This document shows, piece after piece, positions 48,529 through 56,069 of a DNA stretch of 64,000 nucleotides (the first letter of the stretch is position 1; each line of letters starts with the position of its first letter). The stretch covers positions 62,001 through 126,000 of the forward strand of contig NZ_LVHF01000011.1 in the NCBI RefSeq assembly GCF_001650345.1, written 5' to 3'. The translations under genes were made by a program, and so were the position numbers. Under the pieces are notes generated by a model. It searched no databases and was not told the origin of the DNA. It was given only the letters and a program-made list of their open reading frames with translations. The DNA is from Photobacterium jeanii. GTDB lineage: Bacteria > Pseudomonadota > Gammaproteobacteria > Enterobacterales > Vibrionaceae.

Positions 48529-48569
48529 CCGTCAGTGGTGGCTTGGTAGTCAGTGCCACCAACTGGCGG
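48529..48569 (-). repeat. Intercistronic hairpin between arcC and the OTCase gene
   Basis: The minus-strand segment CCGCCAGTTGGTGGC pairs with GCCACCACTGACGG with one mismatch and one bulge around a 12-base loop. No T run follows, so it is more likely an RNA-stability or processing element than a terminator. Confidence 0.6.
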
Positions 48570-48623
48570 TAAGCAATATCTAATGTTTATCGTATATTTT
48601 GGGTTTTGTGAATAACTATTTTG

Positions 48624-49535
48624 TTATTCTGAAATAATATTCGTGCCAGCTTCACCTTTCAGGATGCGTAGGCCGTCTTCTAGAGCACCGATACCTACTA
48701 ATTTGCCACCCTGTTTGATGAATTCGCATGATGCATCGATTTTCGGCCCCATTGAGCCTGCGTCAAATTCATAGTTCGCTAATTCTGAAGGCGTGGTGCT
48801 GCTCAATGCTTTTTGCGTTGGCTTGCCCCAGTCTAGGAATACCGCTTGTGCATCCGTCAGAATCAGTAGCGCATCTGCGTTAAGTTGTTTTGCCAAGAAG
48901 GCTGCTGACATGTCTTTGTCGATAACTGCTTCAACACCAACAAGTTTGCCGTTTTCCTTCTTCACTGGAATACCGCCACCGCCAGTACAGATAACAAGGT
49001 GACCTTGTTTGATCAGTGCTGCGATTGCGTCGTCTTCCACGATACCTGTTGGTAGCGGGCTTGGTACAACGCGGCGGAAGTATTGGCCGTCAGGCTTCAC
49101 TGTCCAGTGGTATTTCTCTGCCATTTCACGCGCTTCGGCTTCTTCGTATACAGGGCCGATAGGTTTTGTTGGGTCTGCGAATGCTGGATCTTCTGGATCA
49201 ACAGTCATTTGCGTCAACATGCATGAAACGTGTTGTTCTGGAAGTAGGTTTTTCAGCTCTTGCATTAGCATGTAGCCGATCATGCCTTGGGTTTCAGAAC
49301 CTAGTACATCTAGTGGGTATGGATTTACTTTTTTGTATTCCAAACCTTGTAGTGCTAGTAGACCAACTTGTGGGCCATTACCGTGTACTAGCACAACATT
49401 GTATTCTTCAGCGATTGCAGAAATAGTTTGTGCTGCTTTCGCGATATTGATTCGTTGGGTTTCTGCCTCTAGTGGCTCACCGCGACGAAGTAGTGCGTTA
49501 CCACCCAATGCAACAACAACTGTTTGTTTAGTCAT
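48624..49535 (-). CDS. arcC: Carbamate kinase
   Basis: ArcC converts carbamoyl phosphate and ADP to ATP, CO2 and ammonia, the energy-yielding step of the arginine deiminase pathway. The 303-residue protein belongs to the amino-acid kinase fold: VVVALGGNALLRRGEP at the N terminus, VLVHGNGPQVGLL, CTGGGGIPV in the middle, then AVIDKDMSAAFLA and MGPKIDASCEFI. It lies between arcA and the OTCase gene with hairpins on both sides. An AGAGAGATA sequence precedes the start. Confidence 0.96.
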   Translation of the reverse strand: MTKQTVVVALGGNALLRRGEPLEAETQRINIAKAAQTISAIAEEYNVVLVHGNGPQVGLLALQGLEYKKVNPYPLDVLGSETQGMIGYMLMQELKNLLPEQHVSCMLTQMTVDPEDPAFADPTKPIGPVYEEAEAREMAEKYHWTVKPDGQYFRRVVPSPLPTGIVEDDAIAALIKQGHLVICTGGGGIPVKKENGKLVGVEAVIDKDMSAAFLAKQLNADALLILTDAQAVFLDWGKPTQKALSSTTPSELANYEFDAGSMGPKIDASCEFIKQGGKLVGIGALEDGLRILKGEAGTNIISE

Positions 49536-49565
49536 GGGATTATATCTCTCTTGGTTTTTCTTATT

Positions 49566-49592
49566 GGTTAGCCGGTGTTAGACCGGCTAACC
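49566..49592 (-). repeat. Intercistronic hairpin between arcA and arcC
   Basis: GGTTAGCCGGT and ACCGGCTAACC form a perfect 11-bp stem with a 5-base loop, in the 85-base gap between arcA and arcC. No T run follows in the direction of transcription. Confidence 0.7.
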
Positions 49593-49620
49593 TTCTGAGC
49601 GTGTCTTTTCAGACTATTGC

Positions 49621-50841
49621 TTAGATGCCGTCACGTTCGATTGGGCAGCTCATGCAGCGTGCACCGCCACGACCACGACCTAGCTCGTCACCTGGGATAG
49701 GTAGTACTGTGATACCAGCTTTGTCGTATTTCTCGTTGGTGTAAGTGTTACGCTCGTAACCAATTACCACACCTGGTTTCACTGTTAGTACGTTGTTCGC
49801 ATCGTTCCATTGCTCACGCTCTGCTTCGAAGCTGTCACCGCCAGTAGTGATTAGGTTTAGTTTGTCTACGCCTAGTGCTTTCTCGATTGCAGTTACGAAG
49901 TAACCTTCTTCTTTCACGTTAACTGCGCCAGACTCGTCGCCAGTTAGGCTCCAGCATTGAACGTCTTTACGTACAACTTCTGGGTATACAGAGAAAGTAT
50001 CTTCACGCATGTGAGTCATAACTGTATCTAGGTGCATGCAAGAACGGTGTTTAGGTAGTTGCATTGCGATAACTTGTTTCGCTTCACCGTGCTTGAATAG
50101 GCTAGAAGCTAGTTGCTCAACACCTTGTGGAGTTGTGCGCTCAGACATACCGATAAGAACAGCGCCTTTACCGATAACTAATACGTCACCGCCTTCGATA
50201 GTTGAGTTGTCGTATAGTTTCTCTTCGTCGCCGAAGTACTTGATGAAGTCTTGGCCAGCGAAGGTTGGGTGCCAACGGTAGATTGCACGAACGTGGTTTG
50301 TTTCACGTTGACGAGCAGGTTTCGCCATTGGGTTGATAGATACACCGCCGTATACCCAGCAAGAAGTATCGCGAGTAAATAGGTGGTTTGGTAGTGGTTC
50401 AATGATGAAGTCAGTTGGCTCGTGCATGCCTTGCATCATTGAAGAAGATTTAACTGGTAGCTCAGCGTAGCTTAGGCCGCCTAGAAGAATAGAAGATAGT
50501 TCTTTGCTAGGTAGGTCAGCTAGGAAGCAACGTACGTCGTTAGCAAATGCTTTGCCTAGACGGTAGTCAGAGACTTGCGTGTTAAGTAGCCATTCTTTTG
50601 CTTCAGGCACTTCTAGAGTGTCTGCAAGAAGATCACCAAGAAGCATTACTTCAACACCTTGCTCACGTAGAGTGTTCGCAAATACGTCGTGTTCTTGGCC
50701 AGCGCGCTCAACTGCTAATACATCATCAAATAGTAAATCGTGACAGTTTGATGGAGTTAGGTGAGTTAGCGCACGCTCTGGACGGTGAATCATAACGCGG
50801 CGTAATTGACCTATTTCAGAACCTACGTAGAACTTACTCAT
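49621..50841 (-). CDS. arcA: Arginine deiminase
   Basis: ArcA hydrolyses arginine to citrulline and ammonia, the first step of the pathway. The 406-residue guanidino-modifying enzyme starts [20 protein letters not shown]. It has the Asp/Glu-containing motifs [12 protein letters not shown] and EGGDVLVIG, a catalytic His in HLDTVMTHM, and the nucleophilic Cys in [14 protein letters not shown] at the C terminus. It lies upstream of arcC and the OTCase gene. The upstream 1.17 kb contains no gene but should hold the promoter. Its initiation region shares an exact 26-base repeat with the small ORF upstream of arcD. Confidence 0.97.
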   Translation of the reverse strand: MSKFYVGSEIGQLRRVMIHRPERALTHLTPSNCHDLLFDDVLAVERAGQEHDVFANTLREQGVEVMLLGDLLADTLEVPEAKEWLLNTQVSDYRLGKAFANDVRCFLADLPSKELSSILLGGLSYAELPVKSSSMMQGMHEPTDFIIEPLPNHLFTRDTSCWVYGGVSINPMAKPARQRETNHVRAIYRWHPTFAGQDFIKYFGDEEKLYDNSTIEGGDVLVIGKGAVLIGMSERTTPQGVEQLASSLFKHGEAKQVIAMQLPKHRSCMHLDTVMTHMREDTFSVYPEVVRKDVQCWSLTGDESGAVNVKEEGYFVTAIEKALGVDKLNLITTGGDSFEAEREQWNDANNVLTVKPGVVIGYERNTYTNEKYDKAGITVLPIPGDELGRGRGGARCMSCPIERDGI

Positions 50842-51945
50842 GATCGTATCTCTCTATTTGTTTGCCAACTAAATTCCGGTTGGCTTTATTTATTTATGGC
50901 AGGGAAAGTAAATTTAATTTATTTCCTTGCTCTCCTTTGTTGTGAATCATTCTACTCTTAATGGGGTAGGAGTCTTAGACTTTTGTCACACTTTACTTAT
51001 TAAATAAATAACTTAACTCTTAATTTTTTTAACATTTTTAATGCATTTGTAGCTTGTTTTCATGCTTGGAAATTTAGGCGCTGAGAATGCGTTTATGCAC
51101 AAATTTAAAATTATAAATGATTGTTTTTAATGTGTTTTGTTTTGAGGTTGGAGACTTTATGCATTTTTTATGTAGCGATAAAACAGTCAGAAAGACAATC
51201 TTATGCACTAAAAATGGCTGACTATTTAAAAAAGAAGCCTTTGTTAATCTGTTAGTAACGAAACTTTTTCTTTTAAATTTTAGGTTGGTTGTTTTTGTAA
51301 TTTTTAGACAGGATTTTTATCAGCGTTTTTTGTGATCTCTGTTGTGTCTTATATTTCATTTTTATTACTGGTTAATAACCGCTGGGTGGCAATTTAATGA
51401 TATAAAGTTTGTGATTTTAATATAACGATGAGATTAAGTAGTGATTGGTTTTTATATTTATTAACTCTCCGTTATTTGTAAGGTGATTTATTGGTGGTTT
51501 TAATTTTTTATTGAGTTTAGCCATTATTCCTTATTTCAAGGATAAAGCTGTTTTTAGCAGTGAAATAATAGATTTGTTTTTCCTATTCTTATTTTCTTGC
51601 TTTTATTCTCGAGTCTTATTCATGGGGGATTGCTCTTGCTTGATCTTTGATGGCTGGCGGAACGCATCAGTATGTCGATGCAGCTCTCTGATCTTGCGAA
51701 GTTGCTCTGTCGAGGTGAGATGAGGCGAGGTGATGAAGCAAAGAGCGGGTGAATGATGTCGCGGTGACATCGCGGCATAGATAGCTCATTGCGATGGATA
51801 CACCAGGCTGACCCTTTTGTGTTGGTGAGGATAAGAGCAGGTTGCTTTCATCGTGTTCTTAAACCAAAGGCACGATGACAAACATAGCGCTTTCAATGGT
51901 ATGAGAAAGTCAGAGAAAAGAAGTGTTCGAAGCGGAAAGACAAGA
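50842..51945. promoter_or_regulatory. AT-rich gene-free region upstream of arcA
   Basis: About 1.1 kb between the arcD terminator and arcA, clearly more AT-rich than the coding sequence around it. It holds a weak hairpin near arcA (GCCAAC 50864-50869 with GTTGGC 50879-50884). TTATGCA occurs three times, at 51093, 51157 and 51201. A further GATGTC/GACATC inverted repeat lies around 51747-51762. A 70-codon frame at 51511-51723 has a TTG start and no supporting signal, and I do not call it. No canonical ARG box or FNR box was found. Confidence 0.45.
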
Positions 51946-51971
51946 AAAAACCGCCCGAAGGCGGTTTTTAA
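51946..51971 (-). terminator. Rho-independent terminator of arcD
   Basis: The stem AAAAACCGCC/GGCGGTTTTT with a CGAA loop lies 41 bases after the arcD stop codon and continues on the minus strand into TTTTTTCTTG. A second small hairpin, GCCAC-AA-GTGGC, lies between the gene and this stem. Confidence 0.85.
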
Positions 51972-52009
51972 GGGGTGCCACAAGTGGCTTGAAGATAAAG
52001 CAAGTGTGA

Positions 52010-53455
52010 TTACATTACTGCGCCAACACTTAGCATCACCATGATAAGTACGGTCAAAATACCTAGTAGTGGTGCTACCCATTTCACCCAGCGAACGTAT
52101 GGTACACGTGCGATTGCAAGACCACCCATTACTACTGCTGATGTTGGCGTCATCAGGTTCACAATACCTGAAGCTGATTGGTAAGCTGTTACCACTAGGT
52201 CACGGCTAACACCTGCGAAGTCAGCAAGTGGTGCCATGATTGGCATAGTTAGTACAGCAAGACCAGAAGATGAAGGTACTAGGAAAGATAGTAAGATTTC
52301 TAACCAGTACATTACGTTGATGAACACGATTGAAGACAGACCTGTAACCGCATGCTCAGCTGCGTTTAGGATGGTGTCTGTGATCATACCGCGGTCCATG
52401 ATTACCACGATACCACGTGCGATACCGATGATTAGTGCAACACCAAGTAGGTCACGCGCACCGTCGATGAAGCTAGAAGTAAATTCTTCTTCGCTCATGC
52501 GAGCAATCAGACCGATGATGATTGTTGACGCTAGGAACATGCCTGAAATTTCAGCCATCCACCAACCTGCAACAGATACACCGTAAATCATGATACCGAA
52601 TGAAGCAGCGAAGATAGCTAGGATCACTTTACGTGTTGTAGTGAACTCAAGCATTTCACCAGATTGGTTACCTAGGAAGTGTGCTTTGTTCTCTTCGTAT
52701 TTGTCGTAAACGATAGATTTGGTTTTGTCAGCGCGAACCATTTTCGCATAACGCATTACGTAGCCAACACAGATAACCCAACCTACAGCTAGCATAGCTA
52801 CGCGAAGCATGATGCCGTCAGTGAAAGGAATGCCTGCTGCGTTTGCTGCGATTACAGTTGCGAATGGGTTAATAGTTGAGCCTAGAGTACCGATACCAGC
52901 ACCAAGTAGAACTGTTGCAGCTGCGACTACTGGGTCAAAGCGTGCAGCCATCATTACCGGAACTAGTAGGGTGTAGAATGGTAGTGACTCTTCCGCCATA
53001 CCGTAGATAGTACCGCCCGCAGCAAACAATGCCATCAGGATCGGTATCATCATCTCTTCTCGCCCTTGCAAGCGTGCGGTTACACGTTCGATACCCGCAT
53101 CGATAGCACCGGTTTTAGTCACAAGACCAAGGAAACCACCGATCACCAAGATGAATAGTGAAACGTCGATTGCCGCCGCTTCGTAGGTATTGTGGTCGTA
53201 GAAACCATCGATTGGAGCAAGTAGAACATCAACCACGCCTTGTGGGTTATTTTCTACCGCTTTGTATGTACCAGTTACTGGTACTTCTTTACCTAGTTCT
53301 TCATTCATTACACGGTCGTATTGACCTGCTGGTACTACCCAAGTAAGTAGTGCAACAAAAGCAATCAAGCCGAATAGAATGGTGTAAGCAGAAGGGAATT
53401 TGAAGTTGGCAAAGAAGCCGCCTTTCTCTTCCTGTTGTACCGTTTGAGTCGTCAT
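52010..53455 (-). CDS. YfcC/ArcD-type membrane transporter, probable arginine:ornithine exchanger
   Basis: A 481-residue integral membrane protein of the YfcC (C4-dicarboxylate anaerobic carrier-like) family with 10 to 12 hydrophobic spans. Family features are the N-terminal PSAYTILFGLIAFVALLTWV and VPAGQYDR, a central LLGAGIGTLGSTINPFATVI, and SFLVPSSSGLAVLTMPIMAP followed by LMTPTSAVVMGGLA. Members next to arginine deiminase genes are arginine/ornithine antiporters (ArcD-type), and this context suggests the same here. The specificity itself cannot be read from the sequence. It is preceded at 160 bases by an Arg-rich small ORF and three hairpins, with AAGGAGA as ribosome site. Confidence 0.85.
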   Translation of the reverse strand: MTTQTVQQEEKGGFFANFKFPSAYTILFGLIAFVALLTWVVPAGQYDRVMNEELGKEVPVTGTYKAVENNPQGVVDVLLAPIDGFYDHNTYEAAAIDVSLFILVIGGFLGLVTKTGAIDAGIERVTARLQGREEMMIPILMALFAAGGTIYGMAEESLPFYTLLVPVMMAARFDPVVAAATVLLGAGIGTLGSTINPFATVIAANAAGIPFTDGIMLRVAMLAVGWVICVGYVMRYAKMVRADKTKSIVYDKYEENKAHFLGNQSGEMLEFTTTRKVILAIFAASFGIMIYGVSVAGWWMAEISGMFLASTIIIGLIARMSEEEFTSSFIDGARDLLGVALIIGIARGIVVIMDRGMITDTILNAAEHAVTGLSSIVFINVMYWLEILLSFLVPSSSGLAVLTMPIMAPLADFAGVSRDLVVTAYQSASGIVNLMTPTSAVVMGGLAIARVPYVRWVKWVAPLLGILTVLIMVMLSVGAVM

Positions 53456-53493
53456 TTTTATCTCCTTGCACCCATCAAGTGGTGGTTAACGGG

Positions 53494-53600
53494 TGTGATC
53501 CATCACGCCGTGCCGTGAGGCTGACGTATAAAGGGTCCCTGAACATGCTTGTTCAGTAAAACGTGTTATTGGAAATTTCTGGGTGTGTGAAAGTTCACAC
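53494..53600 (-). repeat. Three hairpins in the leader of arcD
   Basis: In transcription order, GTGTGA-N4-TCACAC (53600-53585), CTGAACA-N4-TGTTCAG (53556-53539) and GTGAT-N2-ATCAC (53506-53495) are perfect inverted repeats between the small ORF and arcD. None is followed by a T run. Confidence 0.55.
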
Positions 53601-53617
53601 TCGCCATGACACAGTGA

Positions 53618-53845
53618 TTACTTGGGCAGTAAAGTCGCTGCGAGATGGTGATTCTGGTTGGCGACTGACGAAATAATATCAGGTGTAAAACACGCCGAGA
53701 TTTCCGCATCACTCGCCAATACCTCGAAAGGCAACGGTACACTATGGGTAGAGTGGGTGGATGGAGTGAGTGCTTTTCGTGTTCGGCGAAGGGCACTACG
53801 CCGACGTAGGTGGCCGCCTCCGGTATCGATAGTGAACTTACTCAT
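53618..53845 (-). CDS. Arg-rich 75-residue ORF upstream of arcD, unrecognised
   Basis: The frame starts at the ATG at 53845 within a 26-base stretch identical to the arcA initiation region, which makes translation likely. The product begins MSKFTIDTGGGHLRRRSALR and has six arginines and a lysine within residues 14-24. The rest is Thr/Ser/His-rich and then fairly neutral, without a signal peptide or membrane span. The first 25 residues loosely resemble the ArcA N terminus (MSKF, LRR, then AL). It could be a leader peptide that senses arginine by ribosome stalling, a decayed arcA copy, or an independent small protein. I know of no family. Confidence 0.45.
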   Translation of the reverse strand: MSKFTIDTGGGHLRRRSALRRTRKALTPSTHSTHSVPLPFEVLASDAEISACFTPDIISSVANQNHHLAATLLPK

Positions 53846-54386
53846 GATCGTATCTCTCTTTATTTTATATAGTGCCCGGTTGGTCGTTGCCACCGAGTCG
53901 TATCTCTTTGGACGCACTGATTGTAATCTGCTACTAACGAGGTAACTTTGCAGCTCTTCACATTTTTTCTGCCCGCTAAATTGGGCGAAAAGCCCATAAA
54001 TTGTGTGGATAAGGGTATTTTCCGTTAATTAATGGGTGAATATGTTTTTTCGGCTTATTTGAGGGGGACGTAATTATGCAGCAGGATGTTAATTTTTAGT
54101 CTGAAACGCGCATAATGCCGAGAATTTATGCCGATTGCTGATAACATCCTCGCTTGCTTATGCGTTTTTTTAGTGGAATTACGCATTCATAACTCATGGG
54201 TATTTTGCATAAACTGAAACTTTATTCACTCAATAAAGTGGGAAGTAAACGACTTCATTGATAGATAAATCGACATAAAGTTTGATTAAAGTCAATTTTA
54301 CCTTCTCGTAACATTATCAGGATGGTAATTCGCGTGAAACCGTGCGATATTTGCCAGCAAATTTATTCCATAGTTGGAGTTATCCC
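53846..54386. promoter_or_regulatory. Divergent regulatory region between the arcD unit and rraB
   Basis: About 540 AT-rich bases that should hold the promoters of rraB (rightward) and of the small ORF-arcD unit (leftward). Visible are TTATGCA at 54074, the reverse TGCATAA at 54206, an FNR-like box at 54282-54295, and a second copy of GAGATACGA within the leader next to the small ORF (around 53890). No gene is seen. Confidence 0.45.
54282..54295. promoter_or_regulatory. FNR/ANR-like box
   Basis: TTGAT-TAAA-GTCAA differs by one base from the FNR consensus TTGAT-N4-ATCAA. It is 105 bases before rraB and 437 bases before the small ORF. Oxygen control of the arginine deiminase pathway through ANR/FNR is known in other bacteria, so the site is worth noting, but its target here is uncertain. 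Confidence 0.3.
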
Positions 54387-54788
54387 ATGTCTTATGCAGA
54401 ACTGATCGAAGAGCAGAAGGAAGAAACTCGCGAAATTATTACCGCGATTTTAGAAGACGGTAGCGATCCAGATGCGCTTTACACCATTGAACACCACTTC
54501 TCAGCTGATACTTTTGAAGAACTTGAAGCTGCAGCGGTTGAAGCGTTCAAAATGGGCTATGAAGTGATGGAAGCAGAAGAGCTGGAACTTGCACCGGAAG
54601 ACGGTGGCGGTAAGGTTGTATGCTTCGATGCAGTGATGGAGTCTGCGCTGAAAGTTGAGTTAATCGACGAGCAAGCGGAGAAAATGATCCAACTAGCTGA
54701 AAAACATAACATCGATTACGACGGCTGGGGTACATACTTCGAGTCGGGTGAAGATGAAGACGAAGAAGATTTCGACGGCGAAGAATAA
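54387..54788 (+). CDS. rraB: Ribonuclease E inhibitor RraB
   Basis: RraB binds RNase E and alters its activity and degradosome make-up, so it changes the stability of some mRNAs. The 133-residue protein starts [18 protein letters not shown]. It has the conserved [18 protein letters not shown] and a [12 protein letters not shown] segment, and it ends in a very acidic tail ([13 protein letters not shown]). The ATG at 54387 has TTGGAG upstream. The frame extends to 54342 without a better start. A terminator follows. V. cholerae has the same gene near argF. Confidence 0.93.
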   Translation: MSYAELIEEQKEETREIITAILEDGSDPDALYTIEHHFSADTFEELEAAAVEAFKMGYEVMEAEELELAPEDGGGKVVCFDAVMESALKVELIDEQAEKMIQLAEKHNIDYDGWGTYFESGEDEDEEDFDGEE

Positions 54789-54810
54789 TTGCCTCGTTAT
54801 GTTCTGAAAA

Positions 54811-54840
54811 AACGGCCTCGCAATGCGAGGCCGTTTTTGT
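54811..54840. terminator. Terminator between rraB and the MarR-GNAT gene
   Basis: A perfect 10-bp stem ACGGCCTCGC/GCGAGGCCGT with an AAT loop lies between A and T runs. Confidence 0.88.
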
Positions 54841-54892
54841 ATCTAAAGGACTAGAATTTCACTTCGATACTACTCCGTGTAATCAGTCTGCA

Positions 54893-55798
54893 TTAGAAGG
54901 TTTTCAGCATTCGCACTTCACAAGCATCGTGACCTGTATTTCCTAGCGCTTGGTTAATACGCACGAACCCCAAGGATTCATACAAGGCAATAGCTTCGCC
55001 CAGCTCTGCCGTCGTTTCGAGGTAGCAGGCACGGTACCCTTGCTCGCGTGCAAACTTGAGCGCTTTCACTGCCAGCGCACGGGCAAGCCCCTTACCACGC
55101 AACTGCGGCAAGAAGTACATCTTTTGCAGCTCACATACCTTCTCTTCGCCAGCTAACGGCGCCACCCCGCCACCACCTAAGATGCGCTGATCTTTTTCAA
55201 TCACCCAATAAGCACTATCCGCCGCTGCGTACACTTGGCTCATGTCATCTAATGTTGGATCGGCTACCCCATACCCTTTATCGGCGGTGAGGCCGTATTC
55301 GGCTGACACTTTGCGAATGATGGTCGCGATAGCGGTATTATCAAGCGCAGTGAGTGAGCGTAAGGTGTATCCGTGCTGTTTTTCTGCGGCGTGAATAGAC
55401 TTGCTATAACGGCTTAGGCTGCGTTCGAGTTGATTTATCTCATCCTCATCCATTTGCGCGAGAAACTGGCTGACATCGTGATTGAGCTGGCTATTAAGCG
55501 CATCTAGCGTCTCTTTACCATGTGCCGTTAATGCTGATAGTTGGCTGCGTTTATCGTCAGGGTTTACACGGCTTTCCACCATCCCTTTATTGAACAACAC
55601 AGCCAGAGCACGGCTGGCATTGGATTTATCCACCCGTAACTTGGCAGCCATTTGATTAACGGTACAAGGCGCTTGCCACAGCTCAATTAAGGCATGGGCT
55701 TGTACTGGGGTAATGGCAAGCTGGCCACAGTGGTTGTCTAGCATGCCTAACTGACGAACCAATTGACGTGAAAGCTGGCGGAGTTGATTTGCATCCAT
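54893..55798 (-). CDS. MarR-family regulator fused to a GNAT acetyltransferase
   Basis: A 301-residue two-domain protein. Residues about 1-135 form a MarR winged helix-turn-helix ([20 protein letters not shown] as recognition region, [19 protein letters not shown] as the wing). Residues about 145-300 form a GNAT N-acetyltransferase fold with the acetyl-CoA loop [18 protein letters not shown] and the C-terminal [11 protein letters not shown]. Such fusions exist in several bacterial lineages, usually without a known substrate. Two palindromes just upstream of the gene (55823-55837 and 55847-55859) are likely operators, which suggests autoregulation. Confidence 0.87.
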   Translation of the reverse strand: MDANQLRQLSRQLVRQLGMLDNHCGQLAITPVQAHALIELWQAPCTVNQMAAKLRVDKSNASRALAVLFNKGMVESRVNPDDKRSQLSALTAHGKETLDALNSQLNHDVSQFLAQMDEDEINQLERSLSRYSKSIHAAEKQHGYTLRSLTALDNTAIATIIRKVSAEYGLTADKGYGVADPTLDDMSQVYAAADSAYWVIEKDQRILGGGGVAPLAGEEKVCELQKMYFLPQLRGKGLARALAVKALKFAREQGYRACYLETTAELGEAIALYESLGFVRINQALGNTGHDACEVRMLKTF

Positions 55799-55822
55799 AG
55801 TGACCTCAATGAATGGTTGATT

Positions 55823-55859
55823 GTTGCGTATTGCAACTAAATTTAATTGCGACTCGCAA
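55823..55859. promoter_or_regulatory. Tandem palindromes, probable MarR operators
   Basis: GTTGC-GTATT-GCAAC at 55823-55837 and TTGCG-ACT-CGCAA at 55847-55859 share TTGC/GCAA arms. Their centres are 23 bases apart, about two helical turns, 25-61 bases upstream of the MarR-GNAT start. Confidence 0.55.
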
Positions 55860-56069
55860 CCAAGTCAAGCTTGTTGATAGATTACTCACCGAGATCTGCC
55901 TCTCATTTGTTGGTTAGAGCATTAATTTACTTCGCCATATTGCCGCTTATATGCTTTTTGTTTTATTGCGCTGTGTGAATATGGTTAAGATGAAATAACA
56001 GCAAAATAATACAGTGATGATACAAATTTCAGGCAGTGTAGGACTGCCTGTGTTGGCTAGGGTTCAAAC

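Noticed and set aside
51511..51723. 70-codon frame in the arcD-arcA gap
   Set aside because: TTG start, no Shine-Dalgarno sequence, and Phe/Ser/Cys-rich composition expected from AT-rich non-coding DNA.
53585..53600. GTGTGA-AAGT-TCACAC as a CRP site
   Set aside because: The spacer is 4 bases. CRP sites need 6 between TGTGA and TCACA. It is treated as a hairpin.
53566..53796. 76-codon minus-strand frame overlapping the Arg-rich ORF
   Set aside because: It lacks an initiation signal. The overlapping frame at 53618-53845 has the arcA-identical start context.
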